A stretch of 48,999 bases of DNA from Phycisphaerae bacterium (GCA_029260035.1 JAJDEA010000228.1:1-48999), one strand, 5' to 3'; shown: positions 7,864-17,196, numbered from the stretch's first letter. Translations and numbers: made by a program. The notes: generated from the sequence alone by a model not told the origin.

Positions 7864-9339
7864 ATGGCACTAACCGTAACAAACACAAACACGCTTCAGC
7901 TGCTCAGCATCCTGAACCGTAACTCGATTGCTCAGCAGAAGTCCATTACGCAGCTGACCACGGGCAAGCGGATCAACACCGGCAAGGATGATCCAGCTGG
8001 ATTGATCGCCCTGTCGTTTCTATCAGCAGAACGAACGGCAGTCGAAACGGCGATAGGCAATAACCAGCGAACGGATGCGATGCTTACCGTTGCGGATTCA
8101 GCCTTTGGTGAAATCAACAGCCTGCTGGGAGAGATCGAACGTCTCGTCGCCTCCTCAACCAGCTCCGCGAACTTGACCAATTCAGAGATTGCCGCGAATC
8201 AATCTCAAATTGACGATGCGCTCACTGCGATTGATCGAATTGTCAATACTACAAACTTCAGTGGTAAGAAACTGCTTGACGGTAATTTTGCGATTCAGAC
8301 CAGTGGTGTCGCGGGAAACTCCAATCTTTCCAATCTGCGTGTGTTTTCTCGGAGTCAGGTTACGACCAACACGTCACTTACTGTAACGCGTGTTGCATCC
8401 GCCCAGCTTGCAACGGCTACGTTTGCAGCCATGGCTGGTACGGCAGGCACGGTCGCAACCTCGGGCAGCACACAAGTCGTTATTCAAGGGGCATTGGGTG
8501 CTGCCACGTTGACAATTGCCAGTGGGCAGACCCAAGCCCAAGTTGTCACCGCAATCAATAATGCCAAAGCGCAGACTGGTGTTTCCGCGATCCAAAATGC
8601 GGCTAACATCAGTCTGAATTCTACAACCTATGGTGCAGACGCTTTCGTTAGTGTCGAAGTGCTTTCCGGAGGGGTTGTCAATTCCAGTTACACCACCTCG
8701 ACAAACGACGGTACGACGGCGGATAACGTCGCAAGTACAACCAAGACATCTGGAACAGATGCCAACATTCAAGTCAATGGACAGACCGCCGGAACTGATG
8801 GTTTAGATGCAACCTATAGCGCCAACGGCTTGAGTCTTGCTTTCACATTGGGTACCAGTTTTGGTACCGGTGCTACGGCAGCTACAACGACGAGCTTTAC
8901 GGTTAATGCTTCAGGCGGCGCTACGTTCCAACTCGGGACGGATACCAATTCGCGTCAGACGATCGGCCTTGATTCGCTTGCAACTTATAACCTGGGAGGC
9001 AACAACGGCTCCGCCAGGCTATCCGAACTGAAAGCTGGTGGATCAGCAGACCTCAAAACGGATGCGGGAGCCGCGATGACGAGCGTTCGGGAAGCCCTGA
9101 AAGAGCTGGCTGGCGCACGAGGGCGGATTGGTGGTTTCCAGAAATTCCAGGTTGGAAGCGCTATCAATTCGCTGGAAGCGAACCGCGTGGGATTGAAGTC
9201 TGCTGAAAGTCTGATCGAGGACACCGACTTCGCGCTAACGACGGCAGAACTGAATCGTCAGCAGGTACTCGTCCAGGCGGGTGTTTCGCTGCTCGGCGTT
9301 GTCAACCAGCAAGCCGCACAGATTCTGTCATTGTTGTAA
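7864..9339 (+). CDS. fliC: Flagellin
   Basis: A 491-residue flagellin, the filament subunit exported through the flagellar type III system. The conserved N-terminal D0/D1 segment (about 1-140) has TGKRINTGKDDPAGL and the DSAFGEINSLLGEI heptad region, and the C-terminal D1/D0 segment (about 390-491) has GFQKFQV and an end in QAGVSLLGVVNQQAAQILSLL, here shortened at the very tip. The central 250 residues are Thr/Ala/Ser-rich and variable, as expected for the exposed domain. No signal peptide, consistent with type III export. The start at 7864 follows CAGGGG. No other flagellar gene is in the window. Two hairpins at 9387-9456 would end the transcript. Confidence 0.95.
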   Translation: MALTVTNTNTLQLLSILNRNSIAQQKSITQLTTGKRINTGKDDPAGLIALSFLSAERTAVETAIGNNQRTDAMLTVADSAFGEINSLLGEIERLVASSTSSANLTNSEIAANQSQIDDALTAIDRIVNTTNFSGKKLLDGNFAIQTSGVAGNSNLSNLRVFSRSQVTTNTSLTVTRVASAQLATATFAAMAGTAGTVATSGSTQVVIQGALGAATLTIASGQTQAQVVTAINNAKAQTGVSAIQNAANISLNSTTYGADAFVSVEVLSGGVVNSSYTTSTNDGTTADNVASTTKTSGTDANIQVNGQTAGTDGLDATYSANGLSLAFTLGTSFGTGATAATTTSFTVNASGGATFQLGTDTNSRQTIGLDSLATYNLGGNNGSARLSELKAGGSADLKTDAGAAMTSVREALKELAGARGRIGGFQKFQVGSAINSLEANRVGLKSAESLIEDTDFALTTAELNRQQVLVQAGVSLLGVVNQQAAQILSLL

Positions 9340-9386
9340 GCAAAGGATTGACTTGGCCTGAAACAGGGGCCTCGTGAGAAAGTTTG

Positions 9387-9456
9387 GAGCGGTCGGGGGG
9401 GGCCGCTCTAGTCGGGGGAGCGCGAGCGGGTTGAAGGGTATGCCTTCGACCCGCTC
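9387..9456 (+). terminator. Tandem hairpins downstream of the flagellin gene
   Basis: Stem 1 pairs GAGCGG with CCGCTC (9387-9408) around a G-rich loop. Stem 2 is a 14-bp hairpin, GAGCGGGTTGAAGG against CCTTCGACCCGCTC with loop GTATG (9424-9456), one G-T pair. No long T-run follows (CGTCGCTTTAAG), so termination or 3'-end protection of an abundant mRNA is inferred from position. Confidence 0.5.
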
Positions 9457-9615
9457 CGTCGCTTTAAGCCTACCACCCACCCGCAGAACAGCGTGGCGAC
9501 ATACCGCCTGCTGAATTCCCTCGCAAAACTGACGCCATAACCAACCGGCATCTCGTGTATAGGTGATGACGAGTTTGCAAATGTCAGGTATTCGCAAAAG
9601 CCCGTTCGTACAAGC

Positions 9616-10134
9616 TCACACGTCGCGCCAGCCGGAACCAATCCATGGGATATTTTGTTTTGCATCGAGCCGAAGCCGTAAGCTCAACTGAGCAGCGTGG
9701 TGCTGGATGTGACGGATTGTGTATATGTGTAGTTCAGCGCGAGAAAAATCTCGGCTCTCGAACTGAGCGGGTTCACCCAGTGACTCCGCTGTCTCTGATG
9801 CAACAACTGTAGATGCCTTCTTTCGGCAGTACTCGGCGTATGTCTTGATAGCGGCACGTTTGTACAGCGAGACTGGTTCGCGATCTTCGAGCTGTTCGTA
9901 ATCGGCGAAGAATGCTTTGTGGTCACGATGAAACGACTGGTCTTTGAAGGATTTCTCATCAGGTCCGAGGTAATAGTCAGCAAAAAATAGCGTGTGAAAC
10001 ACAACCTGACAATACGGCTGATTCCCAACCTGTGCATCCCATAGCCCGTCGGGGCAGCGATCGACGCATGTGTTCAATGTGCAAAACGCTGCCTCAAACT
10101 GATTTGCAATTAGTGTCTTTGTGGTGTCGAGCAT
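9616..10134 (-). CDS. DinB-like four-helix-bundle protein
   Basis: A 172-residue soluble protein. It has the DinB superfamily layout: an N-terminal helix, VVFHTLFFADYYLG with the first candidate metal His (about residue 47), and near the end YTIRHIQHHAAQLSLRLR, whose paired His are the typical second and third metal ligands. DinB-like proteins are often metal-dependent thiol transferases or damage-induced proteins of unknown role; nothing here fixes the substrate. The start at 10134 has only a weak ribosome binding site. It lies 127 bases downstream of the polX stop's far side in the same orientation and may be the last gene after polX or an independent unit. Confidence 0.75.
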   Translation of the reverse strand: MLDTTKTLIANQFEAAFCTLNTCVDRCPDGLWDAQVGNQPYCQVVFHTLFFADYYLGPDEKSFKDQSFHRDHKAFFADYEQLEDREPVSLYKRAAIKTYAEYCRKKASTVVASETAESLGEPAQFESRDFSRAELHIYTIRHIQHHAAQLSLRLRLDAKQNIPWIGSGWRDV

Positions 10135-10260
10135 AGGTGGTTTCCCAATAACTTAGTGTTGCGACTTTGGTATCGATAAATCTCGACTCATCATTCCGTC
10201 CAGTTGAAGATCGGGCCGTAAACTCGTTCCCGCCGATATACGCACAAATTTCGTGTTGCA

Positions 10261-12003
10261 TTACGCGTTTCGGGATCGCTTATTCCCAATCAGCTTGCGA
10301 AGTCCTGCCAGTGTTGCGCAATTTGCAATATTATTCTTGCAAGCGCCGCCACGCTTTGCTGTCATAACGCCAAAGCGCATTTGTGCCAATCCATCGACAT
10401 GATGTGCATCTGTGTTGATGCAAAGATCGACTCCAGCCTCCATCGCCTGACGCGCGTGACTGTCCTTAAGGTCCAACCGATGCCAACTCGCGTTGATTTC
10501 CAGGATCGTTGACGTCTCTAGCGCACCTTCAACAATCGCGGACATGTCCATTTCCATAGCTGATCTGCGATGGATAAGCCGACCCGTCGGGTGTCCAATC
10601 GCACAGACGTAGCGGTTTTCCATAGCGGCCAAAGTGCGATCTGTGGCGCTGAGCTTTTTAGAACTGCCTGTCCCCATCGCAGAGTGAATGCTGGCTACGA
10701 TCCAATCGCACTGAGCGAGAAGATCGTCAGGATAATCAAGCGTTCCATCAGGCAAAATGTCGCACTCGCTGCCCACCAGGATTTCTATGTCAGCAACTCG
10801 TTCATTGGCTTCGCGAATTGCAGCGATATGTTCTTCCATGCGTTTGATTGTCAAACCATTGGCAATCGTGGAACTTTTTGAATGGTCGCAGATAGCCAGA
10901 TACGAATAGCCTAGCGCCTTGCAGGCTTCAGCCATTTCCTCAATTGTACATTTGCCATCGCTGGCTGTGGTGTGGAGATGCAAATCGCCGCGAACGTCCT
11001 TCAACGTGACCAAATCAAGTTGGTCGTCGGCAAGAGTAAGTTCTCCTCGATCCTCGCGTAGCTCGGGGGGTATCAAGGAAAGCCCAAGCTGTCCATATAT
11101 GCCGTCTTCGCGCTCGCCCGCAATCGCTTTTTCTTCTTTGAATAAGCCGTATTCGTTAAGCCGAAGTTTCTTTCTTATAGCCAGTTCACGCAGGCGAACG
11201 TTGTGTTCTTTTGAACCGGTGAAGTATTGCAGCGCCGCCCCAAATGAATCGACTTCAACGACGCGCAGATCGATTTGTAGTTCTCGACCTTTTTCGATCC
11301 CGACTGTGACGGATCCTTTTGTTGCACCTGATGCAAGCACGCGTATCACGCCTTCAAACTGGACGAATTGTTCGATGATCTCTTTCCCGTTTTCCGCGGC
11401 GCAAAGAATATCGATATCGCCTATCGTCTCTTTGCCTCGGCGTATGGAACCCGCCAACTCAGCCCGCCGAACACCCGAGAGATTCCGCACGCGCGCCAGC
11501 ATCTCTTCCCCAATGGGCAATGCTATGCCAAGAGGCGTTCTGCCCGCGCTGGTTTCCAGAAACGCAACTCCCTCGGCGATTTTCTTCGCGCTGGCTTTGC
11601 CCAATCCCGGCAACTCTGCGAACTGCCCGGAATCGATCGCTTGCTTCAGATCGTCGAGATTGCGCACATCGAGTTTCTCATAAACAAGCGCGACCTTCTT
11701 CGGACCCATGCCTTGGATGTCGAGGAGTGCTGGCAACCCAGGAGGCAGCTTTTGCTCCAGTTCTTCGAGCACGTCCATCGTTTTCGTGTCAAGGAACTGG
11801 GAGATGCGTTCTGCAGTACCCTTGCCGATGCCTGGCAGATCAGTGAGTCTGCCTTCGCAAGCCACGGTTTCGATGTCTTCTGTGCAATCTTTGAGTGTAC
11901 GAGATGCCCGTTTGAAGGAATTGACGCGAAACTTGTCCGCGCCGTCGATTTCGAGCAGGTCGGCGATTCGAGCGAACGCCTTGGCTAGCTCTGCGTTGAT
12001 CAT
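10261..12003 (-). CDS. polX: Bacterial DNA polymerase/3'-5' exonuclease PolX
   Basis: A 580-residue two-domain repair polymerase. Residues 1-320 form the family X part: helix-hairpin-helix motifs (LPGIGKGTA at 56-64, LPGLGKASA at 131-139) and the nucleotidyltransferase signature GSIRRGKETIGDIDIL with metal Asp196 and Asp198, plus Asp245 in LQIDLR. From about residue 337 comes the PHP phosphoesterase domain: GDLHLHTTASDG, CDHS, GSECDILPDG, ASIHS, IGHPTGRL, and NTDAHH, all metal sites intact. Such proteins fill gaps in base excision repair and degrade 3' ends in a Mn-dependent way. The length is normal for the bacterial form. GAGGGA lies just upstream of the ATG. tRNA-Glu sits 29 bases upstream in the same orientation. 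Confidence 0.96.
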   Translation of the reverse strand: MINAELAKAFARIADLLEIDGADKFRVNSFKRASRTLKDCTEDIETVACEGRLTDLPGIGKGTAERISQFLDTKTMDVLEELEQKLPPGLPALLDIQGMGPKKVALVYEKLDVRNLDDLKQAIDSGQFAELPGLGKASAKKIAEGVAFLETSAGRTPLGIALPIGEEMLARVRNLSGVRRAELAGSIRRGKETIGDIDILCAAENGKEIIEQFVQFEGVIRVLASGATKGSVTVGIEKGRELQIDLRVVEVDSFGAALQYFTGSKEHNVRLRELAIRKKLRLNEYGLFKEEKAIAGEREDGIYGQLGLSLIPPELREDRGELTLADDQLDLVTLKDVRGDLHLHTTASDGKCTIEEMAEACKALGYSYLAICDHSKSSTIANGLTIKRMEEHIAAIREANERVADIEILVGSECDILPDGTLDYPDDLLAQCDWIVASIHSAMGTGSSKKLSATDRTLAAMENRYVCAIGHPTGRLIHRRSAMEMDMSAIVEGALETSTILEINASWHRLDLKDSHARQAMEAGVDLCINTDAHHVDGLAQMRFGVMTAKRGGACKNNIANCATLAGLRKLIGNKRSRNA

Positions 12004-12032
12004 TGGTCCCTCAGCCGTGGACCGACTGAAAA

Positions 12033-12105
12033 CACCCCCAAGGGGACTCGAACCCCTGTCGCCGGCATGAAAAGCCGGTATCCTAGGCCACTAGACGATG
12101 GGGGC
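12033..12105 (-). tRNA. tRNA-Glu (anticodon UUC)
   Basis: A 73-nt tRNA on the minus strand without encoded CCA. Acceptor GCCCCCA (12105 down to 12099) pairs with TGGGGGT (12040 down to 12034), so the first pair is G1-U72 rather than the usual G1-C72; discriminator is G. The anticodon stem CCGGC/GCCGG holds loop TTTTCAT, anticodon TTC at 12071-12069. The T arm is AGGGG-TTCGAGT-CCCCT. It precedes polX directly. Confidence 0.96.
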
Positions 12106-12110
12106 AAATT

Positions 12111-12125
12111 GTCGGAATATCCGAC
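12111..12125. promoter_or_regulatory. Small dyad between tRNA-Glu and the ABC binding protein
   Basis: GTCGGA-ATA-TCCGAC is a perfect 6-bp inverted repeat. It lies between two divergent units, 6 bases from the tRNA 5' end and 27 bases before the ATG at 12152. The position suits an operator, but the arms are short and could occur by chance. Confidence 0.25.
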
Positions 12126-12151
12126 TCATGACTTCCATGCCGGGTTGAGAA

Positions 12152-13264
12152 ATGTACCAACAAAGTAGCAATCGTCAAGATCAACATCCCATGATAACTC
12201 CAATACGAAGCGAAGGATCGAGAAAACACGCGGCGCGGCGACTTTTCATTTGTGGTGCCTGCGTGTTCGTTGGGTTGACGCATTTATCCTGCCAGCGGTC
12301 AGAAGACGCTGGAAATGCCACGAAAGTCGAGAAGGTTGTGGTTTACTGTAGCGTGGATGAAACGTTCGCAAGGCAGGTGTTGGGCGAATTTGAGAGACAA
12401 TCGGGTACAAAGCTCTCGATTATTGGTGATACCGAAGCCGGCAAGACGACCGGGCTTGTCAAGCGGATCATGAACGAAGCCCAGGCGGGCAACCCGCACG
12501 CGGATGTGTTCTGGTCGAGCGAGCTGTTCAATACGATTTTGCTGGCAAAGCGCGGACTGCTGGAACCCTATGCATCACCCGCTGCTGCCGACATACCTGA
12601 TAAATATAGGGATTCGCAAAACCGCTGGACCGCCAGCGCCGTTCGTGCGCGAGTGGTGGCATTTGACCCAACAAAGGTGTCAGCTGCAGAATTGCCCACG
12701 CGGTGGGAAGAACTTGCAGAGCCTCGGTTCGCTAAGCATGTTGCCATCGCCAACCCCCTGTTCGGCACGACGCGAGGCCATGTTGCCGCCATGTTTGTCA
12801 TGTGGGGCGAAGGCCGCGCGATATCGTTTCTGCAACGCCTTCGTTCCGGCGGAGCGCGCATCGAAGCTGGGAACAGTTCTGCGGTGCGGGCCGTCATGTC
12901 GGGAAAGGCGAAATTCGCCGCGACAGACACGGACGACGTATGGATGGCACAAAAGAGTGGGGCGTCGATCGATCTTCGATATCTTGATATGGGAGACGGC
13001 GGAACGCTGCTGGTTCCTTGTTCTGTCGCTATACTTAAGGGATGTGCGAATTCGAAAGGTGCCCGACAACTTGTTGATTACCTCGTATCAGCTGACGTCG
13101 AAAAACTGCTTGCGAATAGTCGATCCCGTAATATTCCCGTCCGTGAATCGGTCAGGAAAGAACTTGACATAGATTGGCCTGCGGAATCGAACGTCGAGTA
13201 TGAAGCGATTGCCGAGTCCATGGACGAGTCGAGTACCATCGTACGAGATATCTTTTTGCGTTGA
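12152..13264 (+). CDS. Iron(III)-type ABC transporter substrate-binding protein
   Basis: A 370-residue periplasmic binding protein of the extracellular solute-binding family 1/FbpA-like group. The mature part begins with VVVYCSVDETFARQVLGEFE, followed by the KRIMNEAQAGNPHADVFWSSE segment that shapes the ligand cleft in this group, LAKRGLLEPY, and the C-terminal NIPVR near residue 329. A basic N-terminus (RKHAARR) and a hydrophobic stretch lead to HLSC (Cys47), a possible but non-canonical lipobox. The first ATG is used; ATG 12191 is an alternative and neither has a strong ribosome binding site. The stop codon overlaps the start of the permease, so the pair is translationally coupled. Iron is the likeliest ligand from family membership; other metals or phosphonates are possible. 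Confidence 0.82.
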   Translation: MYQQSSNRQDQHPMITPIRSEGSRKHAARRLFICGACVFVGLTHLSCQRSEDAGNATKVEKVVVYCSVDETFARQVLGEFERQSGTKLSIIGDTEAGKTTGLVKRIMNEAQAGNPHADVFWSSELFNTILLAKRGLLEPYASPAAADIPDKYRDSQNRWTASAVRARVVAFDPTKVSAAELPTRWEELAEPRFAKHVAIANPLFGTTRGHVAAMFVMWGEGRAISFLQRLRSGGARIEAGNSSAVRAVMSGKAKFAATDTDDVWMAQKSGASIDLRYLDMGDGGTLLVPCSVAILKGCANSKGARQLVDYLVSADVEKLLANSRSRNIPVRESVRKELDIDWPAESNVEYEAIAESMDESSTIVRDIFLR

Positions 13265-14763
13265 ACAAGCCTATCACCATCACAGCGACTAGCGTTGCAG
13301 CAGCCTTGCTCGTTTTGGCTTGCATGGTTTGGCCTGCGATCGCATTTGTATCCAAGTGCATAACACAGGGCGCCATCCCGGCTGAGGGATTCTTCCTCTC
13401 AGGACGGCAGTGGGGGTTGATTTGGCGCAGTGTTTGGCTTTCTATTGTTGCGACGATGGCTTGTCTCGCGCTGTCAGGATTCGCCTCTTACGCACTTTGC
13501 AGATTGGGGAGGATTTCTCGTCGGCCCGTAGTGGTCGCAACTCTCTTTGGCTTGGTATTGATCCCACTGACTGTCTCGGCGTTTGGCTGGGAACGTGCGG
13601 ATTTACTGGGTTTTTCTGCGAACGAGCGATGTATTCTCATCTGGGCGTTTTGGGCTTGGCCCGTACCATCGCTATTGATATGGGCGCGATGGTCGCAATC
13701 CGGCCAAGCTACGTTTGACGCCGCCAGGTTGCACGCTTCTTCTTGGCGCGCGTTTCTCTTGGTCATGGTGCCGACGCTTCTCCCAACCGCGTCATTTTGT
13801 GCTCTTGTCTTGTTTGTATTTTTCTTCAGCGACTACGCCGTGCCTCATGCGACAAACGTAATGGTCGCATCGACGGAGCTTCTATCGTGGGCGTCGGGAT
13901 CAAGTCACGCCATAGATACTCTTTGGCCTTCGATTCCTGTTGTCATTATCGTGTGCGTTTCGCTCGCGATGATTCGTTTCGTTTGGCGGCGCGACCTTCA
14001 GCCTGACGCCGACCGTGGATTGCGACGCGCGTTGCCTGAAAAACAGCAATCGTTGGCACTTGGGGTAATTGCTGTGCTTGTCGCTTCTTCGCTTTTTCCG
14101 ATCATCTTTATGGCGTGGAAGGTTTTGAGCTTAGATGTATTTGTGGAAGCGGTGAGTTTTTACTCCAGAGACTTGGCCTGGTCATTGGGTGTTGCTCTGA
14201 TAAGTGGAATTCTGGTTGTGGGGATGGGTGTCGCCGCGCTGACGTGGCGTCGATTCCGAATTCCAGTTTTCTACCTTTCGATCATCATTGGCGCGCTTCC
14301 CGGTGCGATCGTTGGAGAGGCGCTGACTGCCGCATATGCTCTACCGGTGTTTTCTTGTGTTTACGACCATTGGCCAATTGTTGTCTTCGCATACATAGCA
14401 CGGTTTGGTTGGGTTGGTATTGCGCTGGTGCTTGTGTTGGATTCGGATGTCGATCCGGACATCGCCAGGCAAGCGCGAAGCGACGGTGCGGGAGAATTCG
14501 CGACGATTCAATATATTCGCATCCCGACCAACCTTGCAGCGATGTTTGCGGGTGTTGGTGTCGTAGCTGCACACTCGCTGGGAGAGCTTTCGGCTGTCTC
14601 CCTGGTCCGCGTTCCTGCATTTGCGCCGATTTCCCAAGTCATAGTCGACAAATTCCATTTCTTCGAAGACGGCCTACTCATTTCGCTTTGCGTGATTGTG
14701 TGTCTTTGCGCGCTGCCTCCAGTTGTGTTAGTGCTGTTTGCCTGGCGAGGCCGTTCGCGTTGA
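13261..14763 (+). CDS. ABC transporter permease, FbpB-like double-domain
   Basis: A 500-residue inner-membrane permease with about 12 helices, built of two fused binding-protein-dependent permease modules. Each module ends with an EAA-like loop that contacts the ATPase: DAARLHASSWRAFLLVMVP (about residues 152-170) and DIARQARSDGAGEFATIQ (about 400-417). The first loop lacks the usual central Gly. It starts with TTG at 13261, overlapping the TGA of the binding protein (TTGA), typical of coupled ABC genes. The expected third component, an FbpC-like ATPase, is absent: the next gene starts the pyruvate dehydrogenase operon. The transporter must borrow an ATPase encoded elsewhere. Confidence 0.84.
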   Translation: MNKPITITATSVAAALLVLACMVWPAIAFVSKCITQGAIPAEGFFLSGRQWGLIWRSVWLSIVATMACLALSGFASYALCRLGRISRRPVVVATLFGLVLIPLTVSAFGWERADLLGFSANERCILIWAFWAWPVPSLLIWARWSQSGQATFDAARLHASSWRAFLLVMVPTLLPTASFCALVLFVFFFSDYAVPHATNVMVASTELLSWASGSSHAIDTLWPSIPVVIIVCVSLAMIRFVWRRDLQPDADRGLRRALPEKQQSLALGVIAVLVASSLFPIIFMAWKVLSLDVFVEAVSFYSRDLAWSLGVALISGILVVGMGVAALTWRRFRIPVFYLSIIIGALPGAIVGEALTAAYALPVFSCVYDHWPIVVFAYIARFGWVGIALVLVLDSDVDPDIARQARSDGAGEFATIQYIRIPTNLAAMFAGVGVVAAHSLGELSAVSLVRVPAFAPISQVIVDKFHFFEDGLLISLCVIVCLCALPPVVLVLFAWRGRSR

Positions 14764-14855
14764 TCTTGAATCGACTAGAGAATAGCCGTCGCAAGGGCGG
14801 ACAACGATCGAATGTGCATCGCAATCAAACCTCCTGTGGCGTGAGAGGTCAGGGG

Positions 14856-14884
14856 TTGCGCGAATGGCCAAATTCGCTTACAAT
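14856..14884 (+). promoter_or_regulatory. Sigma70-type promoter of the pyruvate dehydrogenase operon
   Basis: TTGCGC (14856-14861), a 17-base spacer and TACAAT (14879-14884) lie 67 bases before the GTG start of the E1alpha gene. Spacing and -10 are near consensus. Transcription would begin at about 14891, after the upstream permease stop. Confidence 0.55.
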
Positions 14885-14951
14885 GGTGCCTTGTTGTCAG
14901 GTCTTACATGGTAAGAATTGGCCTGTAGGTTTCCCGCAGAAGGATTTCAGT

Positions 14952-16049
14952 GTGCCACGAAAACGTATCAAGATTAAGCAAAAGGTGGAATATCTTTCGA
15001 TTCTCGATGGTGATGGCCACGTCGATGCCGCGTTGGACCCGAAGCTGGACGGTGATTTGTCGTTGCACATCTATCGATTGATGTTGTCAGCGCGCCTACT
15101 TGATGAGCGGTGTATCAAGATGCAGCGCCAGGGGCGAATCGGCACATATGGTCCGTGCAGAGGGCAGGAAGCGTGCCATTGCGCCGCCACGGTAGTGATG
15201 AAGCCGGAGGACTGGGTGGTTCATGCCTTTCGCGAGCCGGGGTCGTTCTATCACCGAGGATGGCCTCTGGAGACGGTGTTGAAGTTTTGGGGAGGCTATG
15301 AGGAAGGGTGCAGGCCTCCGGATGGTGTCAACGATACGCCTATTGCGGTTCCGATTGCGTCGCAGATTCCTCACGCGATGGGGATTGCCTGGGGGATGAA
15401 GCTTCGAGGGGACAATCGAGCGGTTCTCTGTTATTGCGGGGATGGCGGCACGAGTGAAGGCGATTTCCACGAAGCCCTGAATTTCGCTGGCGTATACAAT
15501 CTGCCGGTGGTTTTCTTCATACAGAACAACCAATGGGCGATTTCCATTCCGCGAGAGGCACAAACCGCATCTGAGACGATTGCTCAAAAATGTGTCGCTT
15601 ATGGCTTTGACGGGCTTCAGCTCGATGGCAACGATCCGCTGGCTGTTTATGTGGGAACAAAGGAAGCGGTCGATCGCGCAAAATCTGACGGCGGGCCGAC
15701 TTTGATTGAAGCGGTGACCTATCGGCTTGGCGTACATACAACAGCCGACGATCCGACAAAATATCGATCGGACGAAGAGGTCAAGCGGTGGGAGAAGCTC
15801 GATCCGATTCCGCGATTTCAGAAGTACCTTCTCAACCGAAAGCTGCTGGATAAGAAGCTCGTTGATGAAATCGAAAAAGACGTACTCAAGGAAGTGGCTG
15901 ATGCCGTAGATCGATACGAGGCATCGCGTGATGTAGATCCATTGGAATGCTTCCCGCACACCTATGCGGAGTTGCCTGACGAACTCATCGAGCAAAAAGA
16001 GGAATTTCGTGCCGCGCTCGAGCGTGAAAATGTTGGTATGGGCCACTGA
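14952..16049 (+). CDS. pdhA: Pyruvate (2-oxoacid) dehydrogenase E1 component, alpha subunit
   Basis: A 365-residue thiamine-diphosphate enzyme subunit that, with the beta subunit, decarboxylates pyruvate and acetylates the lipoyl arm of E2. The TPP/Mg motif runs from CGDGGTSEGD (about 162-171) to QNNQWAI (191-197). GPCRGQEA and FREPGSF (about 67-99) are typical of the alpha chain. I set the start at GTG 14952: AGAAGGA lies seven bases upstream, and the longer open frame to 14115 overlaps the permease. A branched-chain 2-oxoacid specificity cannot be excluded by eye. First gene of a four-gene operon (E1alpha, E1beta, E2, E3). Confidence 0.92.
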   Translation: MPRKRIKIKQKVEYLSILDGDGHVDAALDPKLDGDLSLHIYRLMLSARLLDERCIKMQRQGRIGTYGPCRGQEACHCAATVVMKPEDWVVHAFREPGSFYHRGWPLETVLKFWGGYEEGCRPPDGVNDTPIAVPIASQIPHAMGIAWGMKLRGDNRAVLCYCGDGGTSEGDFHEALNFAGVYNLPVVFFIQNNQWAISIPREAQTASETIAQKCVAYGFDGLQLDGNDPLAVYVGTKEAVDRAKSDGGPTLIEAVTYRLGVHTTADDPTKYRSDEEVKRWEKLDPIPRFQKYLLNRKLLDKKLVDEIEKDVLKEVADAVDRYEASRDVDPLECFPHTYAELPDELIEQKEEFRAALERENVGMGH

Positions 16050-16152
16050 CGGGATGATGCTGACCCCGTTGATTAGGATAGATCATGTTCGGTTGTTTTC
16101 GGAAAATGTTCATTGCACAAAGTCTGCAATCGATTAAGACACGAGAATAAAG

Positions 16153-17133
16153 ATGGCACTAATGAATATGGTTGGCGCGATCAATCGCGCTTTGGATGAT
16201 GCGCTCCGCGACGACGATAAAGTCGTCTTGCTGGGGCAGGATATCGGCCAGGATGAAGGTGTGTTTCGCGTCACAGCTGATCTGCTCGCGCGATACGGAG
16301 ACAAGCGAGTTCTTGATACGCCTTTGGCCGAAGGTGCCATTGTGGGCGGTGCCGTTGGCTTAGCTCTTTATGGATTAAAGCCTGTTTCCGAAATGCAGTT
16401 TTCGGGGTTTGCTTACCAAGCCTACCATCAGATTGAGCAGCATGTAGCGCGATTCCGAAACAGGACGCGAGGCCGATTTGGCATGTCGATGGTTATTCGC
16501 ATGCCCTACGGCGGCGGGATCCGAGCTGTTGAGCATCACAGCGAAAGCAGGGAGACGATCTACGCTCATACGCCCGGTTTGAAGATGGTCATCCCTTCGA
16601 CGCCTCGCAATGCAAGGGCCTTGTTGCTCGCTTCCATTTACGACCCCGACCCCGTGATTTTCTATGAGCCGAAAGCCGTGTATCGGGCGTTTAAGGAAGA
16701 GGTTCCAGACGACCCCGAGCAGATGCCGATTGGTAAGGCAGAGGTAGTTCGTGAGGGACGCGATCTTACTCTAATCTCTTATGGAGCGATGATGCGTCCG
16801 ACTTTGGAGGCAGCTGAAGATGTTGCTGATGCCGACGGCGTGTCTATCGAAGTCGTCGATCTCTTGACGGTTTCGCCATTGGACACGGCTACGATTACGG
16901 ACTCCGTTGCGAAGACGGGGCGCGCTGTCATGATTCACGAAGGGCCTCGCACTTGCGGCATTGGCGCCGAAGTGGTTGCTCGGATCGTAGAAAAATCCTT
17001 AATGCACCTTGAAGCGCCGATTCGCAGAGTAACGGGTTACGACGTACAGTTTCCTTACTTCGCCCGAGAGAGGGCGTTCCTGCCTAATGCTGACCGAATC
17101 GCCCATGCGGCTCGGGAAGTCTTGGCATTTTGA
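16153..17133 (+). CDS. pdhB: Pyruvate (2-oxoacid) dehydrogenase E1 component, beta subunit
   Basis: A 326-residue partner of the alpha chain. Landmarks are LLGQDIGQDEGVF (about 26-38), DTPLAEGAIVG with the Glu that activates the thiazolium ring (Glu60), AVEHHSES (125-132) with the active-site His, HTPGLKMVIPSTP (139-151) and DPVIFYEPK. Length is normal. It begins 103 bases after the E1alpha stop; the ribosome binding site is weak, and the second ATG nine bases on is an alternative. Expected to form the E1 alpha2-beta2 tetramer in the cytosol. Confidence 0.93.
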   Translation: MALMNMVGAINRALDDALRDDDKVVLLGQDIGQDEGVFRVTADLLARYGDKRVLDTPLAEGAIVGGAVGLALYGLKPVSEMQFSGFAYQAYHQIEQHVARFRNRTRGRFGMSMVIRMPYGGGIRAVEHHSESRETIYAHTPGLKMVIPSTPRNARALLLASIYDPDPVIFYEPKAVYRAFKEEVPDDPEQMPIGKAEVVREGRDLTLISYGAMMRPTLEAAEDVADADGVSIEVVDLLTVSPLDTATITDSVAKTGRAVMIHEGPRTCGIGAEVVARIVEKSLMHLEAPIRRVTGYDVQFPYFARERAFLPNADRIAHAAREVLAF

Positions 17134-17196
17134 CGTCAGAACATAGAATATTCTTGACACCGTGTTGGCAGTTCGATTTTCGATTGGAGTGGCGTG

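Noticed and set aside
14115..14951. Long in-frame upstream extension of the E1alpha gene (would give a 644-residue protein)
   Set aside because: It overlaps the well-supported ABC permease, has no domain similarity, and a good ribosome binding site and promoter sit at GTG 14952.
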